Assembly: GCF_947501385.1 (NCBI RefSeq) | Contig: NZ_CANMVP010000008.1 | Coordinates: forward strand, 92,561 to 156,560 | Reading direction: 5' to 3' | Source of the DNA: an uncultured Polaribacter sp. | GTDB taxonomy: Bacteria; Bacteroidota; Bacteroidia; Flavobacteriales; Flavobacteriaceae | DNA length: 64,000 nucleotides | Shown here: one piece after another, positions 15,452 through 24,150 of the stretch | Layout of the letters: each line of letters starts with the position of its first letter | Position numbering within the stretch: position 1 is the stretch's first letter | Made by a program: the position numbers and the translations under genes | Notes under the pieces: model-generated | What the model was told of the DNA's origin: nothing | What the model saw: the letters and a program-made list of their open reading frames with translations, nothing else | Database searches by the model: none

Positions 15452-17005
15452 TTATTGAAAAACAACCTCTTTAACTCCTTTTTGATAATCTTTTCCTCTT
15501 AAATTTATAAAAAGTTGTTTCATTTCAGAAAGTTTTTCTAGTTCTGATATTGCTAAATTACTTTGTTGAGCTCTGTCTTTTTTAAGATTATACAATTGTT
15601 CATAAGGAAAATTACCAACTTCAATACCTACTGCTTCTCTAAAATTTTCACCATCATAAGCAGGAATATATAACCAATCTCCACTTCTTAAGGCTGTTTT
15701 TCCTGTGGCTTCAATAATTAAATTTTCTCGTCCTTTTTTGGTTTTTCCTAAAAAAGCTTGTAATATCTCTTTACTATCAGTAGAAGTTTCTTTTGTATTT
15801 ACTAAATCTGCAATTGAAGCTAATAAATCCATTTGACAAACAATAGCATCTGACACTTGTGGTGCTATAGTTCCTTTCCAATAAGTAATAAAAGGCACTC
15901 TTGTTCCTGCCTCAAAAATGCTGTATTTACCTCCTCTTAATCCTCCTTTTGGATCATGCTTTCCTATTTTTTCATCAGCATCATCAAAATAGCCATCATT
16001 TAAAACTGGCCCATTATCACTTGAAAAAACAATTAATGTATTTTCTAAAATTCCTTCGTCTTTTAAGGTTTTCATAAATTCTCCAATTGCCCAATCTGCT
16101 TCTAAAATTACATCACCTCTTGGTCCCAATCCAGATTTACCCACAAATCTAGGATGTGGTGTTCTTGGCACATGTGGCTGCTGCATAGCATAATATAAAA
16201 AAAACGGATTTTCTTTATGCGTTTTTACATAATGCTGCGCTTTTGCTAAAAAATGATCAGCCATTTCTGTGTCTACCCATTTTGCAGATTCTCCACCTTT
16301 CATATAACCAATTCTAGGAATTCCGTTTACAATACTGCTATTATGACCATGATGCCATTTCATTGTCAACATTTCTGGATTAGAAATCGCAGTGGGTTCT
16401 CCTTCAAAATTTTCTTTATAATTTACTTCTATTGGGTCGTTTTTATCTAAACCAACCACATTACCATTTTTAATGTACACTGTTGGAACTCTGTCTTGGG
16501 TGGCGGCTAAAATATAAGATTCATCAAAACCAACTTCATTTGGACCAGGTGTTACTTTTTCATTCCAATTTACAATTCCTGTTCCTAAACCTAAATGCCA
16601 TTTACCAACTATTGCTGTTTGGTATCCTTGGTTTTTTAACAATTTTGGTAACGTTTGTTGTTTTGTATCAATTAATAAAGGTGCTGTTCCTGGTAAAATT
16701 TTTGCATTTTTATTTCGCCAAGGATACATACCTGTTAATAATGCATATCTACTTGGTGTACAGGTTGCAGAAGATGCATACCCATTTGTGAATTTTATTC
16801 CACCATTGGCTAAAGCATCCATATTTGGCGTTTGTAGTTCAGTTGCTCCATAAGAAGATAAATCTCCATAACCTAAATCATCTAAATAAATAATAACAAT
16901 GTTTGGTTTTGTTGAGGTTATTTCTTTTTTTATATCTGAACTTTTTTTAGATTGATTACATGAAACTATGATTAATAGCATTACAATGGAAAAATATTTT
17001 TTCAT
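15452..17005 (-). CDS. S1 formylglycine sulfatase (lipoprotein)
   Basis: A 517-aa type I sulfatase. The formylglycine signature is C82-T-P-S-R in SSATCTPSRYALLTG. Metal ligands are visible in YLDDLGYGD at the N-terminus and FSSDNGP later, with GKWHLG between. A lipoprotein signal (MLLIIVSCNQ) places it in the periplasm or on a membrane. It removes sulfate esters from saccharides; the position attacked cannot be read. It is clearly a close paralogue of the sulfatase at 51235-52785, sharing long identical stretches, which implies a duplication within the locus. It follows the HTCS gene by 18 bp on the same strand and is presumably co-transcribed. Maturation needs an anaerobic-type or FGE-type enzyme encoded elsewhere. 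Confidence 0.95.
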   Translation of the reverse strand: MKKYFSIVMLLIIVSCNQSKKSSDIKKEITSTKPNIVIIYLDDLGYGDLSSYGATELQTPNMDALANGGIKFTNGYASSATCTPSRYALLTGMYPWRNKNAKILPGTAPLLIDTKQQTLPKLLKNQGYQTAIVGKWHLGLGTGIVNWNEKVTPGPNEVGFDESYILAATQDRVPTVYIKNGNVVGLDKNDPIEVNYKENFEGEPTAISNPEMLTMKWHHGHNSSIVNGIPRIGYMKGGESAKWVDTEMADHFLAKAQHYVKTHKENPFFLYYAMQQPHVPRTPHPRFVGKSGLGPRGDVILEADWAIGEFMKTLKDEGILENTLIVFSSDNGPVLNDGYFDDADEKIGKHDPKGGLRGGKYSIFEAGTRVPFITYWKGTIAPQVSDAIVCQMDLLASIADLVNTKETSTDSKEILQAFLGKTKKGRENLIIEATGKTALRSGDWLYIPAYDGENFREAVGIEVGNFPYEQLYNLKKDRAQQSNLAISELEKLSEMKQLFINLRGKDYQKGVKEVVFQ

Positions 17006-17023
17006 AAATATTATTTTTAATTT

Positions 17024-20000
17024 TTAATCAATTATTTTGTTTGCTTCTTTTAATTGCTCAATATATTTTTTAGGTGTTACGCTTTTTTCTTTTTTAAATA
17101 AGCTAATAAAATGTGCATAACTATTAATCCCAACTGCATCCATAGCTTCTTGAACTCTATCGCAACCATCATCAAACATTTGAACTGCTTTTTCTATTTT
17201 TATAGAATTGATAAAAGCAGTAGTATTAAGCCCAATTAAAGATTTTAGTTTTCTATGTAATTGCATTCGGCTAAGCCCAAGTTCTTCAGATAAATCTTGT
17301 ACAGAAAAATTGGGTTCAGACATTTTAGTTTTAATAATATTTACCAAATTTGCCACAAACTTTTGATCATAAGAAACATAATGGCTATCTGTTTTATCTG
17401 AAGAACCTTCTGCAATATATTGCCTAAAATTATTTCTGGTTTTTATAATGTTTTTAACCTTTTGTAATAATTGAGCACTATTAAATGGTTTGGAAATATA
17501 ATCCCAAGCACCTACTTTTAATCCTTTACTAGAGAAATCTTCTCCTGATTTTGCTGTTAACATTAACACTGGAATATGAGAGGTTAAAATATTTTTTTTA
17601 ATTTTTTTACACATTTCAATGCCATCTAATTCTGGCATCATAACATCAGAAATTATAATATCTGGTATTTCTTTTAAAGTTACTTCTAAGCCTTCTTTTC
17701 CGTTATTTGCTTCAAAAACATTGTAATCATTTTTTAAAATATTTTTTAGATATTTTCTTAAATCATAATCATCTTCTACTACTAAAATTTTTTCTTTACC
17801 TTCATCATCTTCCTCTTCGTCTTCATCAATTTGTTCAACAATATCTCCTGGCACATAATCTTTAGGTAAATTACAAGGAATGTCTTCTTTTGTTATATAC
17901 TCTTCTTCAGAAAAAGATTTTGATGAAACAGGTAATGTTATCATAAATTCTGTGCCTCCCAAAGCGCTATTTAATACGTTTATTTCTCCTCTATGTGCTT
18001 CAATAAGTGAAGAAGCTAAATGAAGACCAATACCAGAAGACGATCTATCTTTTCCATGAAAATGTCTTTGAAAAATTTTCTTTTTGTCTTGTTGAGATAT
18101 TCCTTTTCCACTGTCTTTAATTAAGATTACAAAATACTCTAACTCTTGTTTCCAGGTTGGTTTTATTTCTATTTCAATAGTACCATTATTTGGTGTGTAT
18201 TTAAAAGCGTTAGATAAAAGATTATAAATTACTTTTTCTACAATGTCTTTATCAAAATGGCAGAAATAACTTTCTGGGGAAATAAAGTTTAAATTTATAT
18301 TTCTAGTTTTAGCCTGCCAATCAAAAGATTTGGAAATTTCTTCCACAAACAGGCACATATCATTCCTAGAAACTTTTAAGATATTTACTCCTGAATTTAT
18401 TTTTCGAAAATCTAACAATTGATTGACCAAGTTCATCAATCTATTTGTATTTCTTGATACAATATTGTAACAGAAATCCTTATGTTCTTTAGATATATTT
18501 CCTTTAATTAAATCATTAAGAGGCCCAATAATTAAAGATAAAGGTGTTTTGAATTCGTGTGCAACATCTGTAAAGAAAATTAATTTCATTTCATTAATTT
18601 CTTTTTCTTGCTCACTTTTAAAAGTAGAAAGTTTTATTTGATTTCTTAATTTTTGTTTGTTAGACCAAAAATGAATAAGGGTAAATAAAATGGTAAGTGT
18701 TATTAAAAAATAGAATAAATAAGCCCACCAAGTATTCCAAGGTGCAGGTTGAACAGAAATTGAAATTTCTCGAACTTCATTAGACCACTGACCATTTGGA
18801 TTTGTTGCTTCTACAAAAAGAGTGTAATTACCTGAAGGTATATTTGAGTAACTGGCATATCTTTTTGTATTGTTAACTTCTTGCCAGTCTTCATCATAAT
18901 TTACAAGTTTATATCTGTATTTATTTACTTTTACATTGGAGTAGTTTGTACTTGAAAATTCAATTGAAAAATCGTTTTGCTTATAGTTAAAATCTAAATA
19001 ATCAGTATTATTCAATCTTTTTTCTAACAATACAGAACCTAATAATTCTTGCTTTACCTCAACTTTTTTATTGTTTACAAAAAGTTCTGTAAATGAAATT
19101 TTTGAAGAAAATGAATTGCTTTTTAATTCGCTGGATTTAAAATAATTAATGCCAGATATACTTCCAAAAAAAAGTTCACCATTATTGTTTCTAGAGATAG
19201 CTTCTGTAAATGTGTTGGTAAGCAATCCATCGTAATAATTAAACTTGTTGGTTGCTCCTGTTTTTGTTGAATATTTTATAATTCCTTGTGAATTGTTTAG
19301 CCATAGATTTGAAAATTCGTCAGCAACAATAGCCATAATTTTTTTATTCTGAATATCATCTATCAATATCGATTCAAATTCATTTTTATTAGGTTTTTTT
19401 ACTAATAAACCTGTATCTGTACCAACATATAGTGTGTTTTTATCTAAATAAAAACTCCAAACTGAATTATTGGGAATGTGATAAGAACCTGTCATTTGTT
19501 CATTATAACTTTCTACAGAAATAATTTCACCTAGTTTATCCAAGTTTATTTTAAACAAACCATTAGATATGGTTCCAACCCAAATACATTGATGCAGAGC
19601 ATCAAATTTTAATGAAAAAACACGAATGTTGCGTAAATATTCTAAATTTTCAAATTTTTCATGAATCCAACCTGACTCCTTTTTATTTTTTAATAATAAT
19701 CCTTTGAAAGTACCATAATATTCGTTGCCAAAATTATCTTTAAAAAAACTAGTTACAAATAAAGAAGAATCTTTTTCTTTATTGTTGAAAATAGGCACAA
19801 ATTCAAATTCATTTTTATTAGATTTTTTTTCTCTGTACAAGCCTTCTGTTGTTGCTAAATGAATTTTTCCATTTAAAGTATCTACTCTAAATGCTTTCGC
19901 TTTTTCTGGAATTTTAATTAATTCTGTGTTATTTGTATTAAAAGAATAAACATAAAACTTACCTGCTTGTATACCATAATAAACTTTGGAATTGTTAGCA

Positions 20001-21013
20001 AACAGCGTTCTTACATGACCTATTTTATCTATTGGTAAACTTTTAAACTTTTCACTATCTAAATTGGTATATAAAAGCCCTCTTTTGTTTGCAATCCACA
20101 ACGTATTCGATTTATCTTTAAAAATAGTGTGTAATGGATTGTTTGCTAATGAATATTTATTTTGCTCATTAACAGCTTCAACTTTAGATGCTTCCATCGA
20201 GTCTAAAGAAATATGAATGATTCCTTCTTGAAATGTAGTAAGCCATAAATCGTTTTTAATACCTTCTTCTATAGATAGAATATTGCTACTAACTTTAGCT
20301 GTTTTAAGTGCTAAATTTTGATTATTAATTTGATACAAGCCATTTCTTCCTCCAATCCAAATCTCGCCTTTTAGTGTTTCTACGATGGTATTAAAAGACG
20401 TATGATTTGAACCCTTAATTAATGAGTATTTGTTATTTTTATATAACCAAACACCAACATCTGTTGTATAGATAATATCTCCATTCTTTAAAATTTTAAT
20501 TTTTTTTACATTTAAACCTGTTAATGGGGTTTGTATAACTTCAACAGAAAATGAATTTTTATTTTCTATAACTTTGAATAAACCTTGGTTTGATGCGACT
20601 AATATTTCCCCTTTAGAATTCTGTTGAATATCATTAATAATTTCATAATTATTAGGTGCTTTTATTCTTGCTATTTTTCCATCTTCTAAAGAATAGTAAT
20701 TTAAACCATAGCCATCTGTGCCAATCCAAACACGCTTTTTCGGGTCTTCAAATAAGGTTCTAATTCTATTACTAGACAAACTAGCAACATTATTATTATC
20801 ATGAAAAAAGTTTTCTATTCTGTAACCATCATATCTATTTAAACCATCATAGGTAGCAATCCAAATAAATCCCTCTGAGTCTTGTATGATTTTACTTACA
20901 TCATGTTGAGACAAACCGTCTTTTACAGATAATGAATTGAATTGTAATCGTTGCCCAAAAGCAGACGAAAAAATAGTTAAAATAAAAATTAAAAATATGA
21001 AATGCTTGTTCAT
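17024..21013 (-). CDS. Hybrid two-component system regulator (HTCS) of the PUL
   Basis: A 1329-aa protein with the full HTCS layout. There is a signal peptide, then a periplasmic sensor of two seven-bladed-propeller halves built from repeats of the LSSNRIRTLFEDPKKRVWIG type (about residues 25-720), and a Y_Y_Y domain (about 720-780). A transmembrane helix lies near 790 and HisKA with His819 in DVAHEFKTPLSL. A HATPase follows (VIYNLLSNAFKYTPNNG, DSGKGI, SSGIGLHLA), then a receiver with Asp1123 in IISDVMMPELDG and a C-terminal AraC HTH (DLSEELGLSRMQLHRKLKSL). HTCS proteins bind an oligosaccharide in the periplasm and activate their PUL directly. Divergent to the T9SS gene at 21266, whose promoter carries paired repeats that are candidate binding sites. 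Confidence 0.96.
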   Translation of the reverse strand: MNKHFIFLIFILTIFSSAFGQRLQFNSLSVKDGLSQHDVSKIIQDSEGFIWIATYDGLNRYDGYRIENFFHDNNNVASLSSNRIRTLFEDPKKRVWIGTDGYGLNYYSLEDGKIARIKAPNNYEIINDIQQNSKGEILVASNQGLFKVIENKNSFSVEVIQTPLTGLNVKKIKILKNGDIIYTTDVGVWLYKNNKYSLIKGSNHTSFNTIVETLKGEIWIGGRNGLYQINNQNLALKTAKVSSNILSIEEGIKNDLWLTTFQEGIIHISLDSMEASKVEAVNEQNKYSLANNPLHTIFKDKSNTLWIANKRGLLYTNLDSEKFKSLPIDKIGHVRTLFANNSKVYYGIQAGKFYVYSFNTNNTELIKIPEKAKAFRVDTLNGKIHLATTEGLYREKKSNKNEFEFVPIFNNKEKDSSLFVTSFFKDNFGNEYYGTFKGLLLKNKKESGWIHEKFENLEYLRNIRVFSLKFDALHQCIWVGTISNGLFKINLDKLGEIISVESYNEQMTGSYHIPNNSVWSFYLDKNTLYVGTDTGLLVKKPNKNEFESILIDDIQNKKIMAIVADEFSNLWLNNSQGIIKYSTKTGATNKFNYYDGLLTNTFTEAISRNNNGELFFGSISGINYFKSSELKSNSFSSKISFTELFVNNKKVEVKQELLGSVLLEKRLNNTDYLDFNYKQNDFSIEFSSTNYSNVKVNKYRYKLVNYDEDWQEVNNTKRYASYSNIPSGNYTLFVEATNPNGQWSNEVREISISVQPAPWNTWWAYLFYFLITLTILFTLIHFWSNKQKLRNQIKLSTFKSEQEKEINEMKLIFFTDVAHEFKTPLSLIIGPLNDLIKGNISKEHKDFCYNIVSRNTNRLMNLVNQLLDFRKINSGVNILKVSRNDMCLFVEEISKSFDWQAKTRNINLNFISPESYFCHFDKDIVEKVIYNLLSNAFKYTPNNGTIEIEIKPTWKQELEYFVILIKDSGKGISQQDKKKIFQRHFHGKDRSSSGIGLHLASSLIEAHRGEINVLNSALGGTEFMITLPVSSKSFSEEEYITKEDIPCNLPKDYVPGDIVEQIDEDEEEDDEGKEKILVVEDDYDLRKYLKNILKNDYNVFEANNGKEGLEVTLKEIPDIIISDVMMPELDGIEMCKKIKKNILTSHIPVLMLTAKSGEDFSSKGLKVGAWDYISKPFNSAQLLQKVKNIIKTRNNFRQYIAEGSSDKTDSHYVSYDQKFVANLVNIIKTKMSEPNFSVQDLSEELGLSRMQLHRKLKSLIGLNTTAFINSIKIEKAVQMFDDGCDRVQEAMDAVGINSYAHFISLFKKEKSVTPKKYIEQLKEANKIID

Positions 21014-21100
21014 TTAATTAGTGATGCTATTTTAATTCTTTTACCAAATTACGTAAATAAAAATGAAAGAAACTTGCAGGAGCCCTAATAAATATCGGAC

Positions 21101-21167
21101 TTGTTACATTTCAGAAAAACATTGTTACATAACAAAACAGCATTAAAATGTACTTTCTATAATTTTG
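21101..21167 (+). promoter_or_regulatory. HTCS-type promoter A (paired GTTACAT repeats and -7 box)
   Basis: TTGTTACAT occurs at 21101-21109 and 21122-21130, a 21-bp direct repeat. TAATTTTG at 21160-21167 matches the Bacteroidota -7 box TAnnTTTG. The second repeat begins 38 bp before the -7 box. The promoter before the paralogous gene at 33039 has the same repeat, the same 21-bp period and the same 38-bp distance. No -33 TTTG is visible, as expected for an activator-dependent promoter. Confidence 0.72.
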
Positions 21168-21265
21168 GAGAGGTGAAGTTTTAATAAATAAAATAGTCTT
21201 TTTGCCAACATTTATTACGAGCTCAAAAATTGAGTTTTTATATGATTTTAACTAAATTAAAAATT

Positions 21266-23830
21266 ATGAAACAAATTTACTTTTTTCTTTTAATTATTTT
21301 GTGCTCCACATTAACAGTTGCACAAAACAACGACTTTAATAACGGAGGTGGAGACTTTCTGTGGTCTAATAATGCTAACTGGTCATTAGGGACAACTCCA
21401 AACACATCTCAAACAATTCGATCTTCCATTTCAGGTTCTATCGTAAATGCAGATTATACTCTTTTTAAAATCCAAAATATTTTTGGAACTACCAATGATG
21501 TTTCATTTGGTGGTGGAGGTACTGGTACGTTAACTATTAATCCAGAAGGTAATAATCTATTTGGTATTGAAAATGTATCTAATAGTGATGTTTCTTTATC
21601 TTTTGCAGGTAAGGTTAACATCGATAATCCCTCAGGAATTACTTTAATAAGAAATTCTAATGGAAATACAAATGATGTTAATAATATTGAGTTTGAAAGT
21701 ACTTCAACATTAACACTTACTACCAATCTAGAAGCTAGAGCTGGTTCAGGTGGAGACATTTTTAATTTTAATGGAGCTCTTGAAGGAAATGCAGCTCTTC
21801 GAATTGCATCTGGCACAACAATTAACTTTGGAAGTACATCAAATAACTCATCATTTGCTGGAGATTTTGTATGGATTAGTGATGGTATTGTGAATGTAAA
21901 TAGTGCTGATAATAATGTTTTCTTGCCAAATGGTAGAAAACTTCAAATTAACTCAAGTGGAGGTTCTGTTCAAGTTAGTGGAGCTAATGTTTTTGATGGT
22001 AACATTACTATTGGGGGATCGAACACTTTTACTGTAGATATGAACAAAAACCAAGATAATATTGGAACTATCGTTTTCTCAGTAGATGGAACTTTAAATT
22101 TACCAGTAGATAACGCTGTTACAAATTTAACATTTGCAGATAATTCTGCTTCAAGTTGGGGTACTGGAACTTTAAATATCACAGGTTTTAAAGACGGAGT
22201 AATTCGTTTCGGAACTGATAATAATGGCTTAACATCAGTTCAATTATCTCAAATTACTGTTGATGATAGTAGCAACGGTTTGGCTTTAGATAGTAATGGA
22301 TATTTATATTCTTATGATACAAGTTGGACAGGTGCAAGTAGTTCAGAATGGACAACTGCAGGCAACTGGAGTAATGGCACACCAACTTCTGGACAAGATG
22401 TTTTTATTGCAGATGTTGCTACTGCTCCAATAATTGGTAGTAGTACAAATGTAACTCTAGGTGATTTAATTATAGTAGAAGCAGATGGTTTAACAATCAG
22501 CTCTGGAGGTTCTTTAATTGTTAATAGTGCCTCAACAGGAAACGTAACTTATAATAGAACTTTAACAGCAGTTGCAGGTAATGCAAATGGATGGCATTTG
22601 GTGGCTTCACCAGTAACAGGTCAAGTTTATAACAATGCTTATGCTACAGCAAATAATTTAGAAACTAGTGGTTCAAAAAGAGGTTTAGCCACTTATAATG
22701 ATGCTAATGGAACAGGTTTAAAATATACCTATTTAGAAAATGACGATAGTAATGCTGGCACTTTTGCTTCTGGTATTGGTTATTCAGCAAAAATTGCAAG
22801 TACTGGTTCAGTTGCATTTACTGGAACTATAAATACAACTGATGTAAATGATGTTGCTGTTTCTACTGCAGGAAATGGTTTTAATTTATTAGGAGTGCCT
22901 TATACATCTTATGTTAGTAGTCAAACTTTTTTAAATAATAATTCAAATTTAGACCAAACTCAAATTTGGGTATGGAAACAAGACAATACAACTGGAGGTA
23001 ATTTTATTGCAATGACCGCTAAAGCAGATAATTTTATTTTAGCTCCTGGTCAAGGATTTTTTGTAAAAGCAACTTCTGGGACTACTGTTAATTTTGCAAA
23101 ATCTAATCAAACTGCAAATGCAGATACTTTTCAAAAATCATCAAGAACAGAAGTTCAACTTTTAGTGAATGATGGTGAAGTTAATCGTTTTGCAAAGTTG
23201 TACTACCTAAATAATGTAACCAAAGGTTTTGATGCTGGATACGAAGGAGAAATTTTTGGCGGAATAAAAAATAGTTTTGAATTGTTTTCTCAATTAGTAG
23301 AAGGCAATCAAGGTAAGAGCTATCAAGTACAATCTTTGCCTTTATCAGAAATGGAAACAATAGTTATTCCTGTGGGAATTAAAGCAGGCGTTGATAAAGA
23401 AATTACGTTTACTGCTGATGCTCAAAACTTACCAAACGGAATTAATGTGTATTTAGAAGATAGGCAGTTAAATACCTTTACTCGTTTAGACGAAGCCAAC
23501 ACAAACTACAAAGTTACTTTGGATCAAGCATCAAATGGTACTGGTAGATTCTATATGCATACTGCTTCTAAATCATTAAGCACGGATACAGAGATTTTAA
23601 ACAGCGTAAGTATTTACAAAACCAATAATACTAACTTAAGAATTGCTGGTTTACAAAATGGAGACGCATCTATTAAAATTTTCAATCTTCTTGGAAAACA
23701 AGTCTTACAAAAATCTTTCACTGCAAATGGTGCAAAAGATATTCCATTACCAAATTTAGCAAGCGGTATTTACATTGTAAAATTACAGAATGAAGAAGGT
23801 AGCATTAGTAAGAAAATAATTTTAGAATAA
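21266..23830 (+). CDS. Large T9SS-secreted surface protein with repeated W..NW modules
   Basis: An 854-aa protein with a signal peptide (FFLLIILCSTLTVAQ). The mature start NNDFNNGGGDFLWSNNANWS is followed by about 330 residues of beta-rich, Gly/Asn/Ser/Thr-rich sequence. A second W..NW segment (SWTGASSSEWTTAGNWSNGT, about residue 365) comes next, then a beta-sandwich-rich region and a T9SS type A sorting domain at the C-terminus (IKIFNLLGKQV, LASGIYIVKL). The first module is paralogous to the 438-aa protein at 33039. No known catalytic motif is visible. Position as first gene after the HTCS-type promoter suggests a surface glycan-binding or adhesion role, which is inference. ATG 21266 begins the signal peptide; the track's 21230 is a non-ATG start. 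Confidence 0.7.
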   Translation: MKQIYFFLLIILCSTLTVAQNNDFNNGGGDFLWSNNANWSLGTTPNTSQTIRSSISGSIVNADYTLFKIQNIFGTTNDVSFGGGGTGTLTINPEGNNLFGIENVSNSDVSLSFAGKVNIDNPSGITLIRNSNGNTNDVNNIEFESTSTLTLTTNLEARAGSGGDIFNFNGALEGNAALRIASGTTINFGSTSNNSSFAGDFVWISDGIVNVNSADNNVFLPNGRKLQINSSGGSVQVSGANVFDGNITIGGSNTFTVDMNKNQDNIGTIVFSVDGTLNLPVDNAVTNLTFADNSASSWGTGTLNITGFKDGVIRFGTDNNGLTSVQLSQITVDDSSNGLALDSNGYLYSYDTSWTGASSSEWTTAGNWSNGTPTSGQDVFIADVATAPIIGSSTNVTLGDLIIVEADGLTISSGGSLIVNSASTGNVTYNRTLTAVAGNANGWHLVASPVTGQVYNNAYATANNLETSGSKRGLATYNDANGTGLKYTYLENDDSNAGTFASGIGYSAKIASTGSVAFTGTINTTDVNDVAVSTAGNGFNLLGVPYTSYVSSQTFLNNNSNLDQTQIWVWKQDNTTGGNFIAMTAKADNFILAPGQGFFVKATSGTTVNFAKSNQTANADTFQKSSRTEVQLLVNDGEVNRFAKLYYLNNVTKGFDAGYEGEIFGGIKNSFELFSQLVEGNQGKSYQVQSLPLSEMETIVIPVGIKAGVDKEITFTADAQNLPNGINVYLEDRQLNTFTRLDEANTNYKVTLDQASNGTGRFYMHTASKSLSTDTEILNSVSIYKTNNTNLRIAGLQNGDASIKIFNLLGKQVLQKSFTANGAKDIPLPNLASGIYIVKLQNEEGSISKKIILE

Positions 23831-23858
23831 TTAAAGAATCTCAAAAACGACAATAATT

Positions 23859-24038
23859 ATGAAAAAAAATATAAAAAATACTCAAGATAAGACTGAAGAA
23901 ATTTCAAGAAAAGATGCGTTAAAGAAGATTGGTAATTATAGTAAATATGCCGCTCTAACAGCATTAGGAACGTATATGATTCTAAGTCCACAAAAAGCAC
24001 AAGCACAAAGCCCTGAAGCTCCTGGAACAGGATTTTAA
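23859..24038 (+). CDS. 59-aa exported small peptide with Tat-like or Sec-like leader
   Basis: Too short for the ORF track. It reads MKKNIKNTQDKTEEISRKDA, then LKKIGNYSKYAALTALGTYM, ILSPQKAQAQ and ends SPEAPGTGF. It has a polar N-region with SRKDALKK, a hydrophobic stretch and a possible AQA signal-peptidase site, leaving a mature peptide of about 10 residues. The SRKDALKKIG block resembles a degenerate twin-arginine leader with RK in place of RR. It lies 28 bp after the T9SS gene and is followed 15 bp later by a strong hairpin, so it appears to be the last gene of that unit. Function unknown. Confidence 0.55.
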   Translation: MKKNIKNTQDKTEEISRKDALKKIGNYSKYAALTALGTYMILSPQKAQAQSPEAPGTGF

Positions 24039-24052
24039 AACAATAATATTTT

Positions 24053-24084
24053 ATTTCATCTTAGATTTTTTTCTAAGATGAAAT
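24053..24084 (+). terminator. Hairpin terminator or processing site after the 59-aa gene
   Basis: A perfect 12-bp inverted repeat ATTTCATCTTAG / CTAAGATGAAAT with an 8-base loop (ATTTTTTT). There is no long T-run after it, so it may be a transcript-stabilising or attenuating stem between the abundant surface protein and the GH110-susCD genes rather than a full terminator. Confidence 0.6.
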
Positions 24085-24150
24085 TTAATTAAATAAGAGA
24101 ATTAAGAAATAAAAAATGTAGATGGGAATACGAAGTAAAATATCTGTAAT

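Noticed and set aside
21454-22182. Minus-strand ORFs rich in Pro/Val inside the 854-aa T9SS gene
   Set aside because: Composition results from antisense reading of a Gly/Asn-rich gene; no start context or homology.
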